NCBI GenBank assembly: GCA_026027325.1
Contig: JAMSLZ010000013.1
Location: forward strand, 392,501 to 456,500
DNA: 64,000 nucleotides
Source: Actinomucor elegans
Lineage: Eukaryota; Mucoromycota; Mucoromycetes; Mucorales; Mucoraceae
Direction of reading: 5' to 3'
Every line of letters begins with the position of its first letter. The first letter of the stretch is position 1. Position numbers and translations under genes: made by a program. Under the pieces are notes generated by a model. It was not told where the DNA came from. It ran no database searches and saw nothing but the letters and a program-made list of their open reading frames with translations. Positions 25,101 through 36,946 of the stretch are shown here, in pieces.

Positions 25101-25735
25101 TTCTGGAAAGAGTTACGGATAATAGCAGTGACATGGTTGCGACGAGGAACAATAAGCAAACGCACCAATTTTTCGATACCGTTCACAACAAAGTAACCAC
25201 CCATTTCTTCAGATTCTTCGTGGTGAGCGATCAATTCCTTGGGATACATGCCATTCAAATTACAACGGTTTGATCGAACCATGACGGGAACATAACCGAG
25301 ATCACGCATGTCAGACTGGACAGGACCATTATTGACTCTCCAACAGAGCTTGCCTTGAAGTTTACCGCGGTAAGTACAAAGACGTTCACGGCATTCAGAA
25401 GGGTAAATTTTTCTTTTCAATGTGAAATTGTCACGTTCACTGACCATAGGTTGGTGTAATTTGACATCTTCAAGCCAATAAGTCAACTTGTTACCAAGTG
25501 AGACGCCAGTAGGGTCCATGTTGATATCATTGTCAGCGTTATCGAACACAGAAAAGGTGCCAATGTCTTTGACAGCATAGTCCAATAAACCAGGCTCGCC
25601 TTGGCCAAATTCAGAAATACTGTTAAAGGCTTCGATATGAGGTGCCACTACTTCTTGCAAAGCAGGTGTTCCGAACTTTTCGTTAGAAGGGTTACGGAAC
25701 ATAAGTTCTCGTTCAACCGTATTAAATTTCGACAT
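22167..25735 (-). CDS. RPA135: DNA-directed RNA polymerase I second-largest subunit (RPA135)
   Basis: Catalytic-core subunit of RNA polymerase I, which transcribes rRNA in the nucleolus. The ATG at 25735 starts [20 protein letters not shown]. Visible in order: protrusion and lobe, with [20 protein letters not shown] (the Pol I-type form of the conserved GSEKV element); the fork region with [20 protein letters not shown]; the hybrid-binding domain with [20 protein letters not shown] and [19 protein letters not shown]; the C-terminal clamp with [20 protein letters not shown]; and a zinc finger, CRLCGS...CKTC. Two introns: about 24404-24456, and about 22587-22649, the latter joining YIG to [15 protein letters not shown]. 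Length near 1,180 residues is normal. No damage seen. Confidence 0.95.
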
Positions 25736-26004
25736 TGTTTCAACTTTTTATACTATCGTCCTTTTGCGTCTATACGTTGGTTTTGTCAGTATATATAAAG
25801 TTGAATGAGACTGTACAGAGTTGACCTAAAGAGCTTAAGAAACTGTACCATATCTTTTTTTTTCGAAATATTTTTTAGTGACTTGCTAATTTAATGTCCC
25901 ATTCACTTAAATCCTCGCGTTTTAAGCGGTAGCTTGATTTAAAGAACAGAATTTCTTTTTTGAAACGATCGTAACACAGTTTTAATAAATGCAACAATAC
26001 CGGA

Positions 26005-26600
26005 TATTAATCAGATACAAGATTGACTGAGCTCAGCCCAGAGATCTAGAGATGAATAGGCAATGTACATAAAAATTATAATAGACTAATAGACATTATA
26101 TTGTGTATAAAGTTTACTTAATTTATCGCTGAATGTTAATAACAATATATGTACTTTCACAATTCTACTAGATACCATGGATTATTCTGAACCTGGAATA
26201 TGGATCTGATACTACATTTGACCGAAATCGGGTAAAGGATTTACAGATGAACAGCCATGTATATAAAATCCATATATTTTATTGATAATCATTAATATAC
26301 GACATAGTATACACTTCATACTTTCATCATTTAAAGATTCCAGTTAATGTAGTAATTTATTTTGAATATGGAAAATTGATATGATGTGACATTTGGCCAG
26401 GATCGATTGAAAGATCCCGATACTAGTATGCATTATACTGTGTATGGATATATATAACTTGTGGTCGAACGCTACTCATGCAGTATATACAATGAATTCC
26501 ATTTAAACAAGGACATTAACGGATGCTAATGCTCATTCTGAATATGAACTATTAATCAAATGCAGTATTTAACCAAGGTCACTGGAATATCTTGTATCCA
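26005..26600. repeat. Degenerate ~175-bp tandem repeat, about four units
   Basis: The same two-part signature recurs: a box like ATTCTGAATATG, then 20-35 nt later a core like TTTGACCGAAATCG followed by an AGAT motif. Cores sit near 26023, 26217, 26392 and 26568, giving spacings of 194, 175 and 176 nt. ATTCTGAA-type boxes precede the last three, at about 26182, 26360 and 26533. Related cores occur at 13005, 34297, 34436, 34600 and 42703. Units are diverged, so this is an old family. Not coding in any frame. Confidence 0.6.
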
Positions 26601-27249
26601 AAACGAGCATATAAATGCTCTATCTTTATGAATGAGTATTATAGAAGTGAAAGACGTCTCAATAAGAACAAGTCATATTCGTAGCCAAATAGACATCGAT
26701 TCAAACTTGTTTGGAATGTTTTTTGCTTTATTATAAACCTTTCTGTGTTCATGTTTAAAAAGTTTCTTCAATTAAGACACTCTTGCAAAATAAATAGGTC
26801 TTTTTATGCTGGAACATGGGATTTGAAGAAACCAAGACGAAAAAGGAAAACTTGGGATGCCAATATATCCAACCTGATACTTTTCTCCTTTAATTAGGCT
26901 CAATGTAAGGCAAATCAATACATGAAACCATACATAACATGCTGAAATCAGAAAACGAACCTGAAAAAAAGTCCTGGGATGGTTATCCGGCTTCAGCTTT
27001 TGTATCTTGTAAGTAGATAGCTTCTTCATATATCATGCATGTAGAGTATACAAAGCAGTTTCGAGAAATATAAAAAGAGGACTGAACTTCCTTTCATCAT
27101 AAGTAGAATACCTTTACTGATTTAAAATATATCTTTTACCATTGCTATACCCTTCTGGGAAGAATAATTCAAAGGGACATTCGTCAGAGGAATAGTAGGT
27201 TGTATATATGTAGTAATCGACTATAAAATTAGTAGTATCGTTTTTTTTT

Positions 27250-28319
27250 ACAGTTTGAATCTAGAGACAGAAACATGGTTGCTTGACAACGAAGACAAAA
27301 GTTCAAGATTGATACTGGTAATTGCGTATATAGAGTCCTCTGATTGGCTATTAGATCAAGGCTTTTTCAAGCACAGACATGTTTAAACTATCAATGCTAG
27401 AAAGAGTAAAAACTAAGTTTTGCGCCAATTATACAACCAATGTAAATCCAGCCTATACGATCGTTGTATTTATTAAAGTTTTATCATCCATGTATGATAG
27501 GTTGTTTACATTGGGAACTGATGGTTTATTTCGAGTAGAAAAGCTGACTATGACTAAAACGATATCTGCTTGTTGAAGGTAAGCGCTAATTATAGCCTCG
27601 ACACCCTGAACCTAATAACATTCTGATAGCTTTTCTGACCTTATGATTATAGTATATTCGATTCAATACGATACAAATAAATCAGTCTTGATTGAAGCTA
27701 TGCTAGCACTTTGTGGAATTGCAGTTTATGGATATTATACGACGCTATTAAAGCTAAAAATTGGAGTCGTCGTGAATTGATATGCTGTTGTTTTTTTTTG
27801 AATTTGTGGGTATCATTTTGTAACTTACAGACTTAGAAAGCTTTGAATTGCTATTCTCACCGTCTCTTTGGACCACTGTTTTTGAATATGTCTGTAGGGA
27901 CAGTTTTGCCTGGCTATCCATAATTTTTGACTGTGCTAATGATTTCACCTCTCATTATGCGACCAAGCTTTTCGGCAGCGGTAAATAATATCAATATATT
28001 TGAGCGTCAATGACTGATTCAATCTATGGTAGAATCTGTTAGTTTTTATGAACGATATGCATTCTCTGAAAGTTGTCCTTGGGTTTAAAAATGACTTTAG
28101 TATGGGATTTGTAATGGCTGGAAATTTCATGATCACTATAGTTACATTATCCAAGGTAGATGGGCCAATAGTAGTACACAAGAGTGATATCGTAGATGAT
28201 TTAGAAGGAGACAGATTTGATGACCTTGATACTGAAACGAACCAGAGAAGTATGGCTCGGACTTTAAGTATATTAGAGTCTTCTAGCAATAATAGACAAA
28301 CAATAACTGTACATCTATA
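27250..28319 (+). pseudogene. Possible decayed gene of unknown family
   Basis: Three segments look coding but lie in different frames with no good splice sites. At 27255-27380: LNLETETWLLDNEDKSS, then LILVIAYIESSDWLLDQGFF. At 27379-27573: FKLSMLERVKTKFCANYTTN, and later MYDRLFTLGTDGLFRVEKLT. At 28048-28319: GFKNDFSMGFVMAGNFMITI and later KVDGPIVVHKSDIVDDL. Together they suggest one protein broken by frameshifts. I do not recognise it. It resembles in style the fast-evolving lineage-specific proteins common in Mucorales, but that is an impression only. Chance open frames remain possible in AT-rich DNA. Confidence 0.3.
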
Positions 28320-28967
28320 AATTAAGAAACCTAGTATATACTACTCTATTCCTCCATGATAAGCACTGATAATACGCATCTTTTTGTTTCGCATAACACA
28401 TCTTTAATATACATCAAATTGTAGATACAAAAAAAAAACTGTAAACTAATCATTTAACTTGTTTTGACAGTAAATTCAATAAAAAGACGTGAATATTAAA
28501 CAGGGTATGCACTGGTTAGGATTATGCGTAGGTATTGCGGTGCAATGGATTAGTCATTTGATAGTACTATACTCAAAACTTTTACGTGCAATGCTTGAGC
28601 AGAATATCTAATTTATGTATTATTTTTATACCAATTTACACCATCTGCTTCTATTAATTGATTCATTGAATGCTTATTTTACTGAACTTTTCTATTTGAC
28701 ATGTAAGAGTAATGGAGTGCTGGTGTGCTGAATGCAAGTGTGAAAAGGTCTACATCAAAATCATGTCGAATGTAGCTTGTATATTTTATGGAATTCTAAA
28801 TTTTTGTTTTCATAACCCCGTCACCCAATAAAGTTTTTAAATTTTCTTCCAACAGTAGAGTGACTGCCAAGATATCGCCCTCACGCTCAATTATTTTTTT
28901 TTTGTTTTCACTCTTCTTTTTTACACACACTTAACAGATAAAGGGGACCTGCCAAACTAATCACTCG

Positions 28968-30278
28968 ATGAATCCTTTCACGAATCAAGGGAATCAAAAT
29001 AATCCATATCTTCAAAATGCTTATGCCCAGCAGAATTTTATGGCCAATTTACCACAAGATATGCAGTCTATGGTAAACGGGTTTTCACCTCAGAAAATAG
29101 AAACCAATACTAGCGCTAGTCCTCAGCAGCAGCAGTTCGATCCACAAACGAATGCGACTTTAATGGCTAATTTGATCGCTAAGAGACAAATGTACGGTGG
29201 ACAGCCACAACAGCCCCAACAGACCTTCAATAACCCTGTTACTTCGAACCCTTCTATCATAGGTTCTCCAGCTGCAGTATCCTCTATGGGTATGCAGAGT
29301 CCTCAACAGCAAAGGCAGCAAAGTCCCATGATGAATGCCCAACAAATGGCACAAATGCAGCAACAGGCTTATAGAAATCCCCAACAGCAGCAACCCCAGC
29401 AAGCTTATAGAAACCCTCAACAGCAAATGGCGCAAATGTCAAGAATGGATGACCAACAAAGACAGCAATATATGCTGATGCAACAACAACAACAACTGAT
29501 GAGAAAGCAACAGCAGCAAGTTATGGTCCCTTCAGTATCTTCTACTTCTACTTCTTCTATACCTACTAGCACGATGTCTCCAATTAATCCTAGTAATAAT
29601 ATCGAATCTCCTTTGTCGGCTATGGTGGGCCCATCTTCTAACGATGTTAAATCATTAGCCGGTGATTCAGATATCAATACCAAAAGAGTGGAAGTTGTAA
29701 GTCTAATAAGGTACATACATAAGCTTTTGTATTCACCTTTGAATATAGATCTTGGCAATGAACATAGAGCTGATTCGTTTATGTATTGAGAGTCAACGTC
29801 TTGGTACAAACTTGGAACAGAATATGGCAGTGTAATTTTAAATATATAATGGTTATAGTATAGTCACTAAACGTCAATTGAGATAGATACCAAGCCAAAC
29901 TTCAATCTAATTTAACTTATCTCGCAACCATGGCTGATTTCTCAATGGTGAAAGTTGGAGAGGTAGTAGTATAAAGAACAAGCTCCAGTCTGTTACTAAT
30001 ATCATGAATAGGATTATAAAGCGCCTTCTCCACCAGATCTTTCCCCTCTACCCCCACCAATATCAGATATTGGAAAGAAGATCCATGAGATTATCAACAC
30101 AGCGCAAGGATTGTTTGATACACAGGACCAAAATCAACGTACAAAATCTGAATCTCCATTCTCCAGCTCTTCACAGCAACAGCAGCAGCAACAGCAGCAG
30201 CAACAACAGCAAAAACAGCAGCAGCAACAACAGCAGCAATCGCCTACAAATCAAGCACAACAACAGATGCAATACCAA

Positions 30279-30310
<32 letters not shown>

Positions 30311-30977
30311 ACAACAGCAGCAGCAACAACAACAACAGCAGCAGCAGCAGCAGCAGAAGCAATTTCAGCAGCAACAATTATTACGCCAGCAAGCCGCAGC
30401 GATGCGTCAGCAGCAACAGCAGCAGTTCCTTAATAATGCCGGTAAACCATCACCAAGCGGTAATAATAGCATTGGTAGTAATGTCAGTACGCCTTCTACA
30501 TCTGCAATATCCAACAATGGTACGCCTGTTCTTGCTCGCAACGGCGCTGTCAATAATATAATGGATCCACAAGCCATGCTGAGACAGGCTCAACAAGCTC
30601 AAAGTATCATGCAGCAGCAGCAACAATTAAGACAGCAGCAAATGATGAATAGTATGGGATTAAACACTAACTCACCTACTACATTCAGTCCAGTTCAACA
30701 AAACACGCTCTCACCTCATTCTCAACCACAGCAAATAAGTCCAAATGATTTACTCGCTGCAAACGGTATGATCAATCCCAATAGCATGTTGATGATGAAC
30801 CCAAATAATCTAATGATGAATAACAATACGGATACCAACTCCACCAATAATATGAACATGTATAATAATCCTAATCAAGGTCCTAATGATGATCCCAACA
30901 ATTATTCAAACGTTATGATGATGATGCAGAGACTGCAGCAGCAACAGCAACAGCAACAGCAGCAACAAAATCAATAA
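28968..30977 (+). CDS. SS18/SSXT-family SWI/SNF coactivator-like protein, polyglutamine-rich
   Basis: Putative subunit of a SWI/SNF (BAF-type) remodelling complex. The ATG at 28968 starts a Gln/Asn/Pro-rich exon. Two small central exons build an SSXT-like helix pair. The first reads ILAMNIELIRLCIESQRLG then TNLEQNMA; the next joins as VYQAKLQSNLTYLATMADF. This parallels the NHLIQ...QYQQMLHTNLVYLATIAD pattern of human SS18. A following exon from 30013 (DYKAPSPPDLSPLPPPISDI) leads into a huge glutamine tract (30171-30425, CAA/CAG mixed), then an Asn/Gln/Met-rich tail ending at TAA 30975-30977. SS18 homologues are known from animals and plants. The assignment rests on this short domain; the rest is low complexity. 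Confidence 0.68.
30171..30425 (+). repeat. Long CAG/CAA polyglutamine tract
   Basis: More than 60 glutamine codons with few interruptions, inside the SS18-like gene. CAG and CAA are interspersed, which limits slippage. The complementary strand gives an artefactual polyleucine frame. Confidence 0.9.
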
Positions 30978-31807
30978 TCGGTTTACCTTTATCTTTTTTT
31001 ATATATTTAAATCTTCATATACGCACTCATACGCAAACATTGGCACTCCCCCTCCCCCCTTTTTTTTTTTTACTGATATACATATTCAACAATCAAAAAT
31101 AAAACTACTTTCTGACTATTATATGCTTCAATAGCGCGCTTACACGCCGATAGTTACACATTACTAGACTGAATTTAAATTGATGTGACTTGAATTTCCT
31201 GTTACCATGATATTTACATCTCCACTTCAAGGAGGTCGAATAGGTCCGCATTGATTGGAATCGGTGATTCATATTTTGGCCCACCATAGCATCCACTCCA
31301 ATTTTGACAGGTCATGGTAATTAGGACAACCACTAATATTGGGGAAAAAAAAAATGAATGAAGGGAATGAATTCTTTTGAAAAGCAAGATATAGGACATA
31401 CCACATCTTTTTTTTTTTTTTAAAAAAAAAAAAAAACTTTATGCAAGCTATCGTCATAAATAGCAAAACATGCTACTTATATCCAACGCCAATATTATTG
31501 TGTAAATTATATAACTAAAACATGTTACTGCTTACAATGCACTTGCAGAAAAGCGACCAAACTGTCGGCCCATTGTTTTCGCCGTAATGTCCCCTAAAAC
31601 GAATTATCAGGCAACCTGTGGAACTGACAGTTTTTTTAAAACCACGCATTGCTAAGGAAAAACCTAACCAGAGAAACTTTTCTCTTTTTTTCTTTCCTTT
31701 GTTTTTTTTTCTTCAATTTCTTTTGTTCAGTTACTATAGTTAAATAAAGTATCGAATTCTTGTTTTAGTCAAGTACGTACTAAATAGTAAGGCAGTTATA
31801 GTTTGTC
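30978..31807. other. Intergenic, no supported gene
   Basis: About 830 nt with a T-run/A-run palindrome at about 31409-31436 and a pyrimidine-rich promoter stretch at 31678-31730 before the transporter gene. Several minus-strand frames at 31105-31466 overlap one another and lack support. Confidence 0.45.
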
Positions 31808-33778
31808 ATGTCAAATAGATCTCAAAAAAAAAAAAAAATTAATCTCGGCCAAACTATAGGAATGAGTTTACAAAAGAGTAAAACAAAAGAAGAACCCAAT
31901 AATGCTGTGTTAGACCCACATGAAGAACTTTTTGATCCTCATGAGGAAGTGTCAGACGAGTCAGAAATGACAGGAAGAGCTTCACCTTTTGTATATATGC
32001 TAGTGATTTGTGTGTGTATTGGTGGGTTCCTCTTCGGTTATGATACTGGTGGTGAGTATATAAATATACATTTATTTGTGAAAAAACGAGTGTTCATTAG
32101 TGTATGTGTAGTTATTTCTGGTGCACTTGGTCTCTTACATGATGAATTTCATATGAGTAAAATTCAAAAAGAATTAGTTGTAGGCGGAACTACGTTTGGA
32201 GCCATTTTTGGAGGCTTCTTTTCTGGTCTTGTAAGTAGAATATATATATATATATGTATATGTAAAAATACAAACATTGAAGATTCTTAACTGTATTGTA
32301 AGTTTACTGATAGATTCGGCAGAAAGGTTTGTGTTACAGTTTATGTTACTCAATCACCAATCTTAATATTTATATTTCAGATCCTTGTGATTGTTTCATC
32401 CGTAATTTTTATTGCTGGTGCGTTAATTCTTGCTCTGGCACCTAATTACAGTGTACTTTTGTTTGGCAGAGTTATAGTAGGTCTGGGTGTTGGTATTGCT
32501 TCTATGATTGTGCCCGTTTATGTCAGCGAATTGTCTCCAAAGCATATTAGAGGCAGATTAAATACGCTAAACACGCTTGTACTTACTTTTGGTCAAGTCA
32601 TGGCCTATGTAATGAACATTGTTTTTGCAACTGTACCTAATGGATGGAGATACATGTTTGGTATTGCTGGCATTCCGGCTCTACTTCAATTCATTATTAT
32701 GCCTTTTCTTCCAGAATCACCACGTCGTTTGATTGCCATCGGCAAATTTGATGAAGCCAAACGTGCTATTCGCAAAGTATATGGCGATTCCGTCACTGAT
32801 GTGTTTATTGACAGAGAAATCAAAATGATTGATGACGATATTCATGCTTGTCGGTCTGGTACCTTTAAAGACTTTTTGCACAAGGATAACTTCATGCCAT
32901 TAATTATTGGTAAGTTTCTAAGGTTCATGTAAAACAAACACTAACGCATAGCTATAGCTTGTATCTTGCAAGCAGCTCAGCAACTCTCTGGCTTCAACGC
33001 CGCCATGTATTATGCTGCCACTATCTTAAAAATGGCTGGCTTTAGAAGTAATGAAGGGTCAACCAGTGTAGCTATTATCGTTGCAGGTACAAATATGGTC
33101 TTTACTGCTATTGCCATTACTGTCATTGATAAGTTTGGACGAAGAAAAATGCTTCTTTTCACTATGCTTGCCATGATTGGCGGACTGATTGCTCTGGGCG
33201 CTACATTTGCCGCGCAACAAGGATTCATTACCAAACAGCCTAGCTGTGATGGTTACTCTACAAATTGTGCCCGTTGTGTTCTTGATGAAGTTTGTGGCTG
33301 GTCTATCAGTCAAAATACGTGTATTCCTCAGGAAAATAACCTTGCCGATATCTTGCAGAGTTCCACTGGTTGCCCTTCAGAACCACGTGACAAGGCCATT
33401 ACTGGCGTCTTACTTACTTTCTTGATTGTATACGTCGGAAGTTACGCTCTTGGTTTAGGTTACATTCCCTGGTTAGCTCAAGCAGAGATGTTTCCCATGT
33501 CAATTCGTGGCAAGGCAAATGGTATAGCTACTGCTGTCAACTGGATCTGCAACTTGGTCATATCCACCACCTTTTTGTCCATGACAGAAGCAATGACTAC
33601 CGCTGGTACTTTTTGGTTCTATGCTGGTATTTCAATAGTCTTGTGGATATTACTGGCTCGTCTAATGCCTGAGGTAAGTCACTTGTGCTTGCATTTTATG
33701 CGAGATCTCACTAACCATTCGCTATAGACATCTGGCAAGACGCTTGAAGAAATACACGAGTACTTTCTCAAAATCTAA
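31808..33778 (+). CDS. MFS sugar/myo-inositol transporter (ITR/HMIT-like) with PSI-like loop
   Basis: Twelve-helix major facilitator of the sugar-porter family, probably an H+/myo-inositol symporter at the plasma membrane. Exons joined by six short introns give: acidic cytosolic head; VICVCIGGFLFGYDTGVISG (TM1, sugar-porter signature); TDRFGRK; ALAPNYSVLLFGRVIVGLGV; VPVYVSELSPKHIRGRL; FLPESPRRLIAIGKFDEAKR (the PESPRxL signature); QAAQQLSGFNAAMYYAATIL (TM7, QQLSGxNxxMYY); and DKFGRRK. Between TM9 and TM10 lies a Cys-rich insert (CDGYSTNCARCVLDEVCGW, then NTC and later GC). It is like the PSI-type loop of plant INT and animal HMIT inositol transporters. The end is TLEEIHEYFLKI, stop 33776-33778. 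Family is certain; the substrate is inferred. Confidence 0.88.
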
Positions 33779-34637
33779 ATTGTATATTCCTACCTTGTCT
33801 TTAAAATTACAATACTAATTATATCTCTTTTTTTTACTATCTAATACTCTGTAATATTATTTTTTGAAGATCATTTTTTTAATAATAAAAAAGCTCAGAT
33901 CCCATAACTCTATTATGATCCGAGCGCTTTTTGAACGCACAGATCATTTTCAGTAAAAGGTAATCCATGGAAATCGTTCATCGGGGCTTACCAGTTTATG
34001 AATTACAAAAGATCTACATTGGCTCTTCTATTTTGGTGTGTGTAAGTAACGCTTTTAATTTAAAAAATTGGAACCCTAGTGATTGATGACGATAACAAAG
34101 TGTTTACATCATACCGTTAAAATTCAAAACAGCATATACAATGGGGTAGATTAAGAAGATGATCAAGGCCATGTATTAGTAAAATGTCAACAAGGTAACT
34201 TAGGCAAGCTAGTAGGATATTGAAGTCAAACAGAATATTCAATATATACAATTTTCCGTTCTAGATAGGAGTTGCTCGACGTAAGCGATATTTAGTCGAG
34301 GTTTCCTAGGAGATTGAAGAGTAATCAGACATTATTATATAAAGCATTCATTTATTGCGCTGCAGCTCAACAAGGAACCTCATAGGTTCGGCTCCGTTTC
34401 ATTCTGAATATGTAATTGTAATTAGATAATATGAGGTCGGCCATGAGGAGATCTGAAGATGATTAGACAGTATTGCATTAAATTTATCTGATCATCAATG
34501 GTGTAATAATATATATATATATTTGGTAAGGTTTACACAAGTGCTCTTCTATATTCAATGTCTTATCTCAAACATGTACTAATTCGATGCGATAACTTCG
34601 AAATTCACCTAGGATCAAAGTTATCATACCTGAGAGC

Positions 34638-34672
<35 letters not shown>

Positions 34673-36946
34673 TTGCGAAGGTTCGCTGGGTTATTGTTAT
34701 ATTCCTAAATAACTGAAAGTATTCCATTGTCTATTTTTCCCCAGAAAACAAGTTCATTTCTAGCAAACTCTACATTTTGCGATCGACAGTAATTTAATGT
34801 CGCATCAGACGACAGGAACTTGTTTGGGAAAAAGCGCTACAATCTATGCTAAAACGATTATTTTTGGTTAAACTACCATGGTTGTATTATATTTTAAGAT
34901 TATGTTATAAACTATATGCAATCCAGGCAAATCAAATCTAACTATCAATAGATCTCTCAGTAAATCTTGTTTCAATGTCGTATTTGATTGATATTCCAAG
35001 CTTATGATTAGCTGCCGCAATGTCTTTTGTAATTGTATTGCTAGTCATCTTTTACTTATTTATTTATTTTTTTAAAAAAAAAGGAATATAGATACAACAT
35101 AGTTACTTGGAATTTTTGCTTATATACAAGACCATCAATGATTGGTTCTTAATTAGTTATACAATGGAAGCATAGACTATAGTTGTACTTTATTTTTACA
35201 GAATCATCGTTTTACATGCTGTATTCTTGGATTTCATGTAATATCTCTAGGCCAAAAGAGTTTCAGAGCCGAAATTATACGAAAGAGAAAATGGTAATCA
35301 TTTGTGATGTTATTTAAAAGTCATGTGTTTATCAATACTAACAAAATAACTAACAAAATAAGGATATTAAAGCCTATTTCAGGGTCCAACAGATGTAGTG
35401 CCCATTATGAATGTGGGTTGGTTTTCAGATACAAGACGACCGAGATCTGGTATCTTTATCAGTGTACAGCACGCTAATTTTTTTCTCGGTTGCAATTTCT
35501 TAAACTGAATTTTGATTAAAAAAAAATCAAGTATCAAAGGACATCCTTTTCTGTTTAGTAAAATTTATAGAAAATGGTATTATCTCCTTTCGAATGATGC
35601 AGACCTCGTAAGCCAATACAAAATTTACGCGTATTAGCTTTAAGGAACGCTTTATTATTATTATTATTATCAGTCCTCTATAAAGCCAGTATATACTCGT
35701 ATACTGGTATAAAATAACATTCAGCATGAAGGACTTTTATCGCTCTTTACATGAAAGGAAGTTTCAAGGTAAAGCCTTGCGTCATAGCTAATCCAAATAT
35801 GTCTTGAATGGTCTCTGTTGAGGCACATGGAGAAGGTAATGATGTCTGACGATGATGGTATGTAATTACCGCCTACCAATAGAAACCATACGTTCATTAA
35901 TTTTTTCAAAGTTTTGAAATTGAAATACCTACTGTGATAGACGAAGGTTGCAGCTGTAGACTTGGATAAAGTGATAAAAACTATTTGTCTTTAGGTGATA
36001 CACTTTTTATAAAGAGTTATTAGCAAACAATAGCTCCAAGAATGAAAAAAAAAAAAAAAGGTTATAGCTTTCAACCGATTCCTTTTCATTGCAAAACAAA
36101 ACCGTAATACAAATATTACATATTTCAAACGAAGATATTAACCTCTATTGATTTGCGGGAAACCAGATCTTTATATTTTTCTACTACGATTGATTAAGGT
36201 TGGCTTTTATCAAGAAGGAGAAAGCGTCAGCACCATTATTTGAATGTCCTCTAGTCAATAAGATTGAATCATCCGAGCAAAGCAAGCTGATTCAACATAC
36301 TTTTTCCCATCTAGCAGTAGTAGCCAAGAGTTTAAATTGTTCTAAGGGGAATGAGAAAAGCATATAATATAATATCGGCCTGTCTCACACAAGGTCGATG
36401 GATACATAAGCACAAATAACAAACAAGCTCGTAATGTGATTAATTTTGAGTTTCCCCGCTCGTCCTTTATAAATGTGGATTTTATATCTAAGTGAACGAA
36501 TATTTTGGCTATATATAATATAGTTATCCTCTGACATTTCAAGTCAGTTGTATGTATTAGACAATTTTTTTTTGTGAAAAAAAAGAACTAGATATGCATA
36601 TTACATTAATTAAAAAGACATCTCGGTACTTTTTTTTTGTTTAGGATAAACTAGACAAGATCGCGTAATCAAAGTACTTTGTAAGATTTGAGACCCATTC
36701 TGCTCGACTGAGCATCAAACGAGCGAAATACGGCAAAAAATATATAACTCTATAATATCAACGAGTAAAACTATTCAGCGATTAATCTTGCGTTTTTTCT
36801 GTAATGATTAGGACGCTTATATAAAGGTCAGGATAGTTGCATAGATCAATTGACCAATGTACTTTGATGTGGGAACTTGCTTTAGATAAACATAGTAACG
36901 TATTTCTATCAATATGACCTTATAAATGTCTAATAGGATAAGCAAA

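Larger units (their letters stand above)
25736..28967. other. Gene-poor 3.2-kb region with degenerate tandem repeats and a decayed frame
   Basis: No intact gene recognised. It holds the repeat array at 26005-26600, coding-like but frame-broken segments at 27250-28319, and a T/C-rich promoter stretch just before the SS18-like gene at 28968. Confidence 0.5.

Noticed and set aside
22738..25273. Several plus-strand frames of 65-143 codons
   Set aside because: They lie wholly antisense to the conserved RPA135 exons and show no family features.
30171..30377. Minus-strand polyleucine frame
   Set aside because: It is the complement of the CAG/CAA polyglutamine tract of the SS18-like gene.
31105..31466. 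Three overlapping minus-strand frames
   Set aside because: All three frames are open over the same AT-rich stretch, and one runs through a homopolymer; no reason to favour one.
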